A stretch of 64,000 nucleotides of DNA. Source: Kitasatospora terrestris (lineage in GTDB: Bacteria > Actinomycetota > Actinomycetes > Streptomycetales > Streptomycetaceae). The position numbers and the translations under genes were made by a program. The notes beneath the pieces were generated by a model, which ran no database searches, had not been told where the DNA came from, and was given only the letters and a program-made list of their open reading frames with translations. The stretch is from NCBI RefSeq assembly GCF_039542905.1, contig NZ_BAABIS010000001.1:5890001-5954000 (forward strand), read 5' to 3'. Shown here one piece after another: positions 16,442-23,884 of this stretch; within the stretch, counting starts at the first letter, position 1; each line of letters starts with the position of its first letter.

Positions 16442-16484
16442 TTGACAGCCGCTGACCGCCTCCCGATATTTGGGAGCGCTCCCA
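16442..16484 (+). promoter_or_regulatory. Candidate GH48 promoter with perfect CebR box
   Basis: TTGACA (16442-16447) and GATATT (16465-16470) are 17 bases apart. A perfect CebR palindrome TGGGAGCGCTCCCA (16471-16484) starts at the next base, so a bound repressor would cover the transcription start. The box is an exact match to the published consensus as I remember it. Confidence 0.78.
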
Positions 16485-16524
16485 CAGTTCTGGTTCCCCC
16501 ACACCCCACCCGACTGGAGCCGTC

Positions 16525-19428
16525 ATGTCCCCACCGCGCGTCTCCGCGCTGACCGCCGCGCTGGCCCTCCTGGCCGGCGGACTCACCACCGCGATCGCCG
16601 TTCCGGCCTCCGCCGCCGCCCTGCAGTGCACCGTCGACTACTCGGTCAACGACTGGGGCAGCGGCTTCACCGCCAACGTCGCGATCAACAACAAGGGCAC
16701 CGCCGCGATCAACGGTTGGACGCTCGCGTACGCCTACACCGGCAACCAGACGCTGTCCGGTACCGGCTGGAACGGCACCTGGTCGCAGTCCGGCAAGAAC
16801 GTCTCGGTCACCAACGCCGCGTACAACGGGACGATCGCGGCCGGCGGCTCGGTCTCCGCCGGGGCCAACTTCGCGTACAGCGGCACCAATGCCAAGCCGA
16901 CCGCGTTCTCGGTCAACGGCACCGCCTGCACCGGTGCCCACGCGGCGCCGGTCACCGTGCTCACCAGCCCCTCCGCCGGGGCGAGTTACGCGGCCGGGGC
17001 GGCCATCCCGCTGACCGCCACGGCGACCACCAGCGACGGCGCGACCGTCTCCAAGGTCGAGTTCTACGACAACACCACCCTGATCGGCACCGCCACCAGC
17101 GCGCCGTACAGCTTCAGTTGGACCGGTGCCGCCTCCGGCAGCCACTCGATCTACGCCAAGGCGTACGACAGCCTCGGCGCCTCCAGCGAGTCCACCCCCG
17201 CGGGCATCACGGTCGCCGCCGGGCCGCAGATCACCGCGACCCCGGTGAGCCTGTCGGTCACCCAGGGCAAGACCGGCACCTTCACCCTGAAGCTGTCGTC
17301 CCAGCCCGCCGCCAACGTGACCGTCACCACCGCCCGTTCGGCCGGCAACACCGGCCTGAGCGTCACCGGCGGCGCGACGCTGACCTTCACCCCGGCGAAC
17401 TGGTCGACCCCGCAGACCGTCACGCTCACCGCGGACGCGAGTTCGACCGGCTCGGCGACCTTCACCTCCTCCGCCACCGGCTACACCGCCTCCAGCGTGT
17501 CGGTGACCGAGCTGGCCGCGGGCACCGGCGTGTACAACGACCGCTTCCTGCAGCTCTACAACAAGATCAAGGACCCGGCGAACGGCTACTTCTCGCCGGA
17601 GGGCATCCCCTACCACTCGGTGGAGACCCTGCTGGTCGAGGCCCCCGACCAGGGCCACGAGACCACCTCCGAGGCGTACAGCTACCTGCTGTGGCTGGAG
17701 GCGCAGTACGGACGCGTGACCAAGGACTGGTCGAAGTTCAACGCGGCGTGGACGCTCATGGAGACGTACATGATCCCCACCCACGCCGACCAGCCGACCA
17801 ACTCCTTCTACAACGCCTCCAAGCCGGCCACCTACGCGCCCGAGCGGCCGCTGCCCAGCGACTACCCGGCCGCCCTGGACACCTCGGTCACCGCCGGCCA
17901 GGACCCGATCGCCGGCGAGCTGAAGAGCGCGTACGGCACCGACGACATCTACGGCATGCACTGGCTGCAGGACGTCGACAACGTCTACGGCTACGGCAAC
18001 TCGCCCGGCAAGTGCGAGGCCGGACCGGCCGACACCGGCCCGTCCTACATCAACACCTACCAGCGCGGCGCGCAGGAGTCGGTGTGGGAGACCATCCCGC
18101 AGCCCACCTGCGACAAGATGGTCTACGGCGGCAAGAACGGCTACCTGGACCTGTTCGTCAAGGACAGCTCCTACGCCAAGCAGTGGAAGTTCACCGACGC
18201 GCCGGACGCCGACGCGCGCGCCATCCAGGCCGCGTACTGGGCCGACACCTGGGCCAAGGCCCAGGGCAACGGCTCGCAGGTCGCCACCACCGTCGCCAAG
18301 GCGGGCAAGATGGGCGACTACCTGCGGTACTCGTTCTTCGACAAGTACTTCAAGAAGATCGGCAACTGCGTCGGCCCCTCCACCTGCGCCGCCGGCACCG
18401 GCAAGGACTCCTCGCACTACCTGCTGTCCTGGTACTACGCCTGGGGCGGTGCCACCGACACCAACGCCGGCTGGGCCTGGCGGATCGGCGACGGGGCCGC
18501 GCACGGCGGCTACCAGAACCCGATGGCCGCCTACGCCCTGGTCAACGACGCCGCGATGGCGCCCAAGTCGGCCACCGGCAAGGCCGACTGGACCACCAGC
18601 CTGGGCCGCCAGGTCGAGTTCGTGCAGTGGCTGCAGTCCAGCGAGGGCGCGATCGCGGGCGGTGCCACCAACAGCTGGGACGGCAGCTACGCCACCCCGC
18701 CGGCCGGCACCCCGACCTTCTACGGCATGTACTACGACGAGGCGCCGGTCTACCACGACCCGCCGTCCAACCAGTGGTTCGGCTTCCAGGCCTGGGGCCT
18801 GGAGCGGGTCGCCGAGTACTACTACGCCAGCGGCGACACCCGGGCCAAGGCCGTCCTGGACAAGTGGGTGACCTGGGCGCTGGCCAACACCACCTTCAAC
18901 GCCGACGGCAGCTACCGGATCCCGTCCACGCTCGCCTGGAGCGGCAAGCCGGACACCTGGAACGCCACCGCGCCGGGCGCCAACACCGGCCTGCACGTGT
19001 CGGTGGTCGACTACACCCAGGACGTCGGCGTGGCCGGCTCCTACGCCAAGCTGCTGTCCTACTACGCCGCAAAGTCCGGCAACACCGCGGCGAAGACCGC
19101 CGCGCAGAAGCTGCTCGACGGCATGTGGGGCAACAACCAGGACGCGCTGGGCATCTCCGTCCCGGAGACCCGCACGGACTACAGCCGGTTCAAGGACTCG
19201 TTGTCCGTGCCGTCCGGCTGGACCGGGACCATGCCGAACGGCGACCCGATCAGCTCCGCGTCCACCTTCCTGTCCATCCGCTCCTGGTACAAGAACGACC
19301 CCGCCTTCGCCAAGGTCCAGGCCTACCTGGACGGCGGCGCGGCGCCGGTCTTCACCTACCACCGCTTCTGGGCGCAGGCCGACATCGCCACCGCGATGGC
19401 GACCTACGGTGAGCTCTTCGGGGGCTGA
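16525..19428 (+). CDS. Secreted GH48 cellulase with CBM2 and Ig-like domains
   Basis: 967-aa secreted processive cellulase (reducing-end cellobiohydrolase type). Order: signal peptide (1-30), CBM2 (about 35-136), a bacterial Ig-like domain (about 141-231, SPSAGASYAAGAAIPLTATA), a second beta-sandwich (about 233-328, ATPVSLSVTQGKTGTFTLKL), and GH48 (about 336-967). The GH48 part begins VYNDRFLQLYNKIKDPANGY. The probable catalytic acid is Glu383 in HETTSEAYSYLLWLEAQYGR. The length and the GH48 text (YYDEAPVYHDPPSNQWFGFQ, TYHRFWAQADIATAM) are complete. A CebR box overlaps the promoter, so it is likely co-regulated with the divergent GH5 enzyme. The two enzymes should act together on crystalline cellulose. 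Confidence 0.96.
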   Translation: MSPPRVSALTAALALLAGGLTTAIAVPASAAALQCTVDYSVNDWGSGFTANVAINNKGTAAINGWTLAYAYTGNQTLSGTGWNGTWSQSGKNVSVTNAAYNGTIAAGGSVSAGANFAYSGTNAKPTAFSVNGTACTGAHAAPVTVLTSPSAGASYAAGAAIPLTATATTSDGATVSKVEFYDNTTLIGTATSAPYSFSWTGAASGSHSIYAKAYDSLGASSESTPAGITVAAGPQITATPVSLSVTQGKTGTFTLKLSSQPAANVTVTTARSAGNTGLSVTGGATLTFTPANWSTPQTVTLTADASSTGSATFTSSATGYTASSVSVTELAAGTGVYNDRFLQLYNKIKDPANGYFSPEGIPYHSVETLLVEAPDQGHETTSEAYSYLLWLEAQYGRVTKDWSKFNAAWTLMETYMIPTHADQPTNSFYNASKPATYAPERPLPSDYPAALDTSVTAGQDPIAGELKSAYGTDDIYGMHWLQDVDNVYGYGNSPGKCEAGPADTGPSYINTYQRGAQESVWETIPQPTCDKMVYGGKNGYLDLFVKDSSYAKQWKFTDAPDADARAIQAAYWADTWAKAQGNGSQVATTVAKAGKMGDYLRYSFFDKYFKKIGNCVGPSTCAAGTGKDSSHYLLSWYYAWGGATDTNAGWAWRIGDGAAHGGYQNPMAAYALVNDAAMAPKSATGKADWTTSLGRQVEFVQWLQSSEGAIAGGATNSWDGSYATPPAGTPTFYGMYYDEAPVYHDPPSNQWFGFQAWGLERVAEYYYASGDTRAKAVLDKWVTWALANTTFNADGSYRIPSTLAWSGKPDTWNATAPGANTGLHVSVVDYTQDVGVAGSYAKLLSYYAAKSGNTAAKTAAQKLLDGMWGNNQDALGISVPETRTDYSRFKDSLSVPSGWTGTMPNGDPISSASTFLSIRSWYKNDPAFAKVQAYLDGGAAPVFTYHRFWAQADIATAMATYGELFGG
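16627..16932 (+). repeat. CBM2 coding repeat, copy B (in GH48)
   Basis: This stretch encodes CBM2 residues 35-136 of the GH48 enzyme and is the inverted partner of 15925-16233. The near identity of the two copies, against wholly different catalytic domains, points to domain duplication or gene conversion. Confidence 0.8.
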
Positions 19429-19446
19429 CGCCCCACCAGATAGACC

Positions 19447-19485
19447 CGGGTGCCCGGTCCGGCCTGACAGCGGACCGGGCACCCG
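19447..19485 (+). terminator. Terminator after the GH48 gene
   Basis: A 15-bp perfect stem (19447-19461 with 19471-19485; core GGGTGCCCGGTCCG) encloses a 9-base loop. It lies 18 bases after the GH48 stop and before the protease promoter. Confidence 0.8.
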
Positions 19486-19514
19486 TCCATGTGTCGAAAA
19501 CGTGTGCACGACCC

Positions 19515-19544
19515 TTGCGGCGGATAACGAGCGTTCACTAGCGT
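19515..19544 (+). promoter_or_regulatory. Candidate promoter of the secreted protease
   Basis: TTGCGG (19515-19520) and TAGCGT (19539-19544) are 18 bases apart, a pattern common for HrdB-type promoters in Streptomyces. It is 67 bases before the protease start. Confidence 0.5.
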
Positions 19545-19611
19545 CCGATCAACTCACGTGTCCCTGTCACCACACCGGGACGCACGACGAGACTCGGGAG
19601 GGTCAACCCCT

Positions 19612-21084
19612 ATGAGTGTTCCTCGGATACGCCGGACCCGGATCGCGGCGGCCTGCCTCGCGCTCGCCACCGCCGGCGCCATCGCCCTGCCGGCCGGCAC
19701 CGCCGCGGCGGCCCCCCAGGGCGCCCAGGCGGCCGGGCCACTGCTCAGCTACGTGGTCAACACCAAGGCCAACCACGGTCAGGTCCAGAAGACCGAGCGC
19801 GAGATCGCCGCCGCGGGCGGCACCGTCGTCGCCTCGTACGAGCAGATCGGCGTCGTGATCGCCCGCTCGGACGACCCCGGCTTCGCCGCGGCCCTGCGCA
19901 AGTCCAACGCGGTGCAGTCGGTCGGCGCCAGCCGGACCAAGGGCATCCTCGCCACCGAGATGGACTCCGCGGTCGAACGGGTCGCCACTCCCGCCGCCGC
20001 GCCGTCCGACGGCAGCGAACCGCTCTGGGCCAACCAGTGGGACATGCGCCAGATCGGCGTCGACCGCGCCCACCAGACCTCCCTCGGCAGCCGCAACGTC
20101 GTGGTCGGCGTGCTCGACTCGGGCGTCGACGCCACCCACGAGGAGCTCGCGGCCAACGTGGACCCCTCGCTCTCCGCCTCCTGCCTCAGCGGCAAGGCGG
20201 ACCAGACCTGGGCCGCCTGGCAGCCCACCACCAGCGACCACGGCACGCACGTCGCCGGGACGATCGCCGCCGCCAAGAACGGCAAGGGCATCGAGGGCAT
20301 CGCGCCGAACGTGCGGATCGCCGCGGTGAAGGTCGTCGACGACGGCGGCTTCATCTACCCCGAGTACGCGATATGCGGCTTCGTCTGGGCCGGTCAGCAC
20401 CACTTCAACGTGACCAACAACAGCTACTACATCGACCCGTGGCTGTTCAACTGCGCCGGCGACCCCGACCAGGCCGCCGTGATGACCGGCGTCCGGCGCG
20501 CGGTGGAGTTCTCCCGGCAGGGCGGCGTGCTCAACGTCGCCGCGGCGGGCAACGAGAACTACGACCTCGCCCACAAGACCACCGACACCTCCAGCCCCGA
20601 CGACACCACCCCGGTCGAGCGGCAGATCGACAACGACTGCCTGTCGCTGCCGACCGAGCTGCCGGGCGTCGTGGTCACCACCTCGGTGGGCGTGAAGGGC
20701 GACAAGTCCTACTACTCCAGCTACGGGCTGGGCAAGGCGACCGTGGCCGCCCCCGGCGGCGACCGCCGCTTCCAGATCCCGGACACCCCGGACCAGAACG
20801 GCCGGATCCTCTCCACCGTGCGCGGCGGCTACGCCTACATGCAGGGCACCTCGATGGCCTCCCCGCACGCCGCGGGCGTCGCCGCGCTGCTCGCCTCCAC
20901 CCACCCGTGGGCCGGCCCGGACGCGCTGCGCGCGCTGCTGATGGCCCAGGCTGACGCCCACGCCTGCCCGGCGAGCTTCGACCCGACCGGCGACGGCGCC
21001 TACAAGGCCACCTGCGAGGGCGTCACCGCCTACAACGGTTTCTACGGCGCGGGCATCATCAACGCCGCCAAGGCCGTCCGCTGA
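19612..21084 (+). CDS. Secreted subtilisin-like serine protease (S8)
   Basis: 490-aa secreted protease. A signal peptide (about 1-34, ending AGTAAAAPQG) is followed by an inhibitor-I9-like propeptide (about 42-115, LSYVVNTKANHGQVQKTERE) and the S8 catalytic domain. The triad is visible as Asp in VVVGVLDSGVDATHEE, His in SDHGTHVAGTIAA and Ser in GTSMASPHAAGVAALL; the oxyanion Asn is in NVAAAGNENYD. No C-terminal extension is present. GGAGGG lies nine bases before ATG 19612. It has its own promoter after the GH48 terminator and ends at a bidirectional terminator. Confidence 0.95.
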   Translation: MSVPRIRRTRIAAACLALATAGAIALPAGTAAAAPQGAQAAGPLLSYVVNTKANHGQVQKTEREIAAAGGTVVASYEQIGVVIARSDDPGFAAALRKSNAVQSVGASRTKGILATEMDSAVERVATPAAAPSDGSEPLWANQWDMRQIGVDRAHQTSLGSRNVVVGVLDSGVDATHEELAANVDPSLSASCLSGKADQTWAAWQPTTSDHGTHVAGTIAAAKNGKGIEGIAPNVRIAAVKVVDDGGFIYPEYAICGFVWAGQHHFNVTNNSYYIDPWLFNCAGDPDQAAVMTGVRRAVEFSRQGGVLNVAAAGNENYDLAHKTTDTSSPDDTTPVERQIDNDCLSLPTELPGVVVTTSVGVKGDKSYYSSYGLGKATVAAPGGDRRFQIPDTPDQNGRILSTVRGGYAYMQGTSMASPHAAGVAALLASTHPWAGPDALRALLMAQADAHACPASFDPTGDGAYKATCEGVTAYNGFYGAGIINAAKAVR

Positions 21085-21097
21085 CCCTGGTCACCGG

Positions 21098-21167
21098 GGG
21101 CGCGGGGACCCGCGCGACCAGCCGCCCACTCCCGTGGGCCCGGCTGCGAGCCGCGGTCCCCGCGCCC
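21098..21167. terminator. Bidirectional terminator between convergent genes
   Basis: Long composite hairpin. Outer arms GGGCGCGGGGACC (21098-21110) and its exact complement (21155-21167) enclose an inner inverted repeat built on CAGCCG/CGGCTG and CCCAC/GTGGG. It lies between the protease and the convergent monooxygenase gene, so it probably serves both. Confidence 0.75.
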
Positions 21168-21177
21168 TTCGTCGCGT

Positions 21178-22368
21178 CTAGCGCCGGCCCGGCGAGAGCA
21201 GCGCCACCCCGCCCGTCTGCCCGCCCGTGGTGCTCCACCACGCGTCCAGCGCCGCCTGGTCCAGGGCGGCCCAGTCCGGGGTCTGCTGGACCAGCGCGCG
21301 CCCGAGGCTCCGGCCGAGGCCGAGGATCGCCTTCCCGACCGGCGCCCGCTTCGCGTCGTACGCCGCCAGCGCCGCGTCCAGGCCGCCGTCCGGGCGCAGC
21401 GCCTCCTCCAGCACGGCGGCGTCCTGCAGCGCCTTGATCGCGCCGCTGCCGGTGTGCGGCCGGGCTATCGCCGCGGCGTCCCCCAGCAGCACCAGCCGGC
21501 CCCGCGCGACGTGCTCGACCGCGAGGTCGTAGATCGGCTGGACGAACGCGGCCTCGGCGGGCGTCCGCCGCACCGTCTCGCGCCAGAACGGCGGGAAGTG
21601 CCGGTCCATCAGATCCTGCTGGAATTCCCGCAGTTCGTCGGTGAGCTCGCGTCCGGGCGGGGTGTCGGCCGCGCCCGGCGGCGTGGCGTAGAGGACCCAG
21701 TTGACGTCCACCCCGGTCGCTCCGGGGATCCGGTAGATGATCATGTGCCCGCCGGGGTACACGATGGTCGGCGCGTCCCGTTCGGGGAAGGCCCCGGCCG
21801 GCCCGGGCAGGTCGGCGGCGGGCAGGGTGCCGCGCCAGGCGACGTAGCCGCCGTACTCGGCCTCCAGCCCGGGGTACATGGCGCTGCGGACCGTCGAGCG
21901 GTAGCCGTCCGCGCCGACCACCAGGTCGAAGCGCTCCTCGGTGCCGTCGGCCAGCCGCACCCGCGCGCCGTCCGGCTCGGGCAGCACCTCCGTGACGGCG
22001 GTGCCGGTCCGGTGGTCCACGGCGTCCGGCAGCCGGTCGCGCAGGCCGCTCCAGAGCGAGCTCCAGCCGTACGCGCGGAACGGGAACTCCAGGGCGCCGA
22101 CCGTGCGTCCGGCCCGGTCCTCGCCGTCCCGGACGATCCACGGGCGGCGTTCCATCGGCAGCCACGGCATGCCGGCGTCCAGGTGCCCGGCCGCCTCCAG
22201 CTCCGCGTACCGGTCGTTGTGCAGGACCAGGCCGACGCCCCGGTCCTGGAGCCGCTCGGCGCTCCGCTCGAACACCACCACCTCGGTGGCGCCCGCCCGC
22301 CAGGCGGCGAGTGCCGCCGCACACCCCGCGATGCTGCCGCCGACCACGGCCACCCTGCCCCCGCGCAT
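21178..22368 (-). CDS. FAD-dependent monooxygenase (PHBH fold)
   Basis: 396-aa flavoprotein of the class A aromatic monooxygenase type. The N-terminal dinucleotide site is VAVVGGSIAGCAAALAAWRA (residues 6-25), the mid-region DG motif is FDLVVGADGYRSTVRSAMYP (about 148-167), and the FAD ribityl-binding motif is LVLLGDAAAIARPHTGSGA (about 295-313). It would hydroxylate or epoxidise an unknown small molecule using NAD(P)H and O2. GAGGGG precedes the ATG. The HipA-like gene ends 60 bases upstream on the same strand; the two may be co-transcribed. No biosynthetic cluster surrounds it. Confidence 0.9.
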   Translation of the reverse strand: MRGGRVAVVGGSIAGCAAALAAWRAGATEVVVFERSAERLQDRGVGLVLHNDRYAELEAAGHLDAGMPWLPMERRPWIVRDGEDRAGRTVGALEFPFRAYGWSSLWSGLRDRLPDAVDHRTGTAVTEVLPEPDGARVRLADGTEERFDLVVGADGYRSTVRSAMYPGLEAEYGGYVAWRGTLPAADLPGPAGAFPERDAPTIVYPGGHMIIYRIPGATGVDVNWVLYATPPGAADTPPGRELTDELREFQQDLMDRHFPPFWRETVRRTPAEAAFVQPIYDLAVEHVARGRLVLLGDAAAIARPHTGSGAIKALQDAAVLEEALRPDGGLDAALAAYDAKRAPVGKAILGLGRSLGRALVQQTPDWAALDQAALDAWWSTTGGQTGGVALLSPGRR

Positions 22369-22428
22369 TCGTTCCCCTCGGATCGTCCGAAAACCTGAAC
22401 GAGTATCGGGGGCGGACCCGCCCCGGGG

Positions 22429-23325
22429 TCAATCCCCGACGTGTCGGCTCCAGTCCTGCTCGACGGAGGCGAGGCCGGCCCGGTTGGGCACCTGCTTCAG
22501 CCACGCCGGCCGGCCGGCCAGGGTGGCGGCGGCCTTCCGCTCCTCGGCGGCCCGCAACTCCTCGGGGGTGGCGAAGCAGGTCGGCAGCCAGTGCGCGGAC
22601 CCGGCGGCGCGGGCCGCGAGGTGGCCCACGTACGCCTCCCGGACCTCGTCCGGGGAGCCGAAACCCGGTTCGTCGGCCAGCCACGCGTCCGGGACCAGCG
22701 CGACCACCTCGCGCAGCAGTTCGGCCGTCACCCGGGGTGCGAGCTCGCGGTCGGCGGCGGCCACGTCCGGCCCGTGCGCGCCGAGCGCGTGCCCGCTGAG
22801 GTCGTACGCCTTGAGCAGCGAGGCGCGGGCGCCGGACCAGCGGTGGTGGAAGATCAGCCCGGCGCCGTTGTCGATCAGCCAGAGCCGGCCGTGCCAGACC
22901 ATCAGGTTGGGGTTGTGGACGGTGCGGTCGACGTTGCCGGTGAGGGCGTCCAGCCAGACGATCCGGCCGGCCTCCGACGGCGCGACCTCGATCATGCCGG
23001 GGCGGAAGTCGCGGGCGCCGGGCAGCAGGTCCATGCCCAGGTTGACGCCGCGGCTGGCCCGCAGCAGGTCCTGGATCTCCTGGTCCGGCTCGGCGGCGGC
23101 CACCGCCGGGTCGAAGTCGACCAGCACCAGCGGCGGCACCCGCAGCCCGAGCCGGCGGGCCAGTTCACCGACGATCACCTCGGCGATCAGCGCCTTCAGG
23201 CCCTGCGCGGCGCCGGTGAACTTCACCACGTAGGTGCCCAGGTCGTCGGTCTCCACCACGCCGGGCACCGATCCGCCCGCCCGCAGCGGGTCGACGTACC
23301 GGACGGCGGTCACCTTTTCGAGCAT
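22429..23325 (-). CDS. HipA-like protein kinase
   Basis: 298-aa HipA-family (HipA-kinase-like) protein. It starts MLEKVTAVRYVDPLRAGGSV. The ATP-binding lysine is likely in TYVVKFTGAAQGLKALIAEV, the catalytic loop in DALTGNVDRTVHNPNLMVW, and the metal Asp in LWLIDNGAGLIFHH. No HipB-type DNA-binding partner is adjacent. In many actinomycetes this gene is followed by a DUF3037 gene; here the next gene on the strand is the FAD monooxygenase. The substrate is unknown, and a toxin role should not be assumed. Confidence 0.85.
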   Translation of the reverse strand: MLEKVTAVRYVDPLRAGGSVPGVVETDDLGTYVVKFTGAAQGLKALIAEVIVGELARRLGLRVPPLVLVDFDPAVAAAEPDQEIQDLLRASRGVNLGMDLLPGARDFRPGMIEVAPSEAGRIVWLDALTGNVDRTVHNPNLMVWHGRLWLIDNGAGLIFHHRWSGARASLLKAYDLSGHALGAHGPDVAAADRELAPRVTAELLREVVALVPDAWLADEPGFGSPDEVREAYVGHLAARAAGSAHWLPTCFATPEELRAAEERKAAATLAGRPAWLKQVPNRAGLASVEQDWSRHVGD

Positions 23326-23446
23326 CCGGCCACTCTAGCCCGAGCGGCCCGGGCGACCCGGGCCCCCGGTTTGGCGGCGTCCGGGCGCGGTGGTTGGCTT
23401 GGACCCGAGACGGGGCACCGAAGGAACGAGCGAGGAGAGTCCACTG

Positions 23447-23884
23447 ATGGGCAAGGTGTACGCGACCACCGAGCGGGTCTACCAGGCCGCGCCGACGCGG
23501 GTGTACGAGGCGCTGGCCGACTACACGGGGACCCGGCCGAAGATCCTGCCCGCGCAGTACAGCGAGTACGAGGTGCGGGCCGGCGGCACCGGCGCGGGGA
23601 CGCAGGTGCACTGGAAGCTCCAGGCGACCGAGAAGCGGGTGCGGGACTGCCTGTTCACCGTCTCCGCGCCCAGCCCGGAGAAGCTGGTGGAGACCGACGC
23701 CAACTCCTCGATGGTGATCACCTGGACGGTGTCGGCGGTCGGTGAGGCGCAGGCCAGGGTCACCGTCGAGGCGAGCTGGACCGGCGCGGGCGGCATCGGC
23801 GGCTTCTTCGAGCGCACCTTCGCGCCGAAGGGCCTCAACCGCATCCACGACCAGGTGCTCGCCAACCTGGCCGACCAGCTCTAG
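23447..23884 (+). CDS. SRPBCC-family (polyketide cyclase/START-like) protein
   Basis: 145-aa protein with the SRPBCC helix-grip fold: MGKVYATTERVYQAAPTRVY at the start, a central HWKLQATEKRVRDCLFTVSA strand set, and the C-terminal long helix FAPKGLNRIHDQVLANLADQ. It probably binds a hydrophobic ligand; no enzyme activity can be assigned. GAGGAG precedes the ATG. Its TAG stop is part of the CTAG target of the IS inserted immediately downstream, yet the protein reads to a normal end, so the insertion seems not to have shortened it. Confidence 0.88.
   Translation: MGKVYATTERVYQAAPTRVYEALADYTGTRPKILPAQYSEYEVRAGGTGAGTQVHWKLQATEKRVRDCLFTVSAPSPEKLVETDANSSMVITWTVSAVGEAQARVTVEASWTGAGGIGGFFERTFAPKGLNRIHDQVLANLADQL

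Noticed and set aside
16405..19509. 1034-codon minus-strand frame opposite GH48
   Set aside because: Gly/Val/Arg-rich antisense reading; GH48 on the plus strand is certain.
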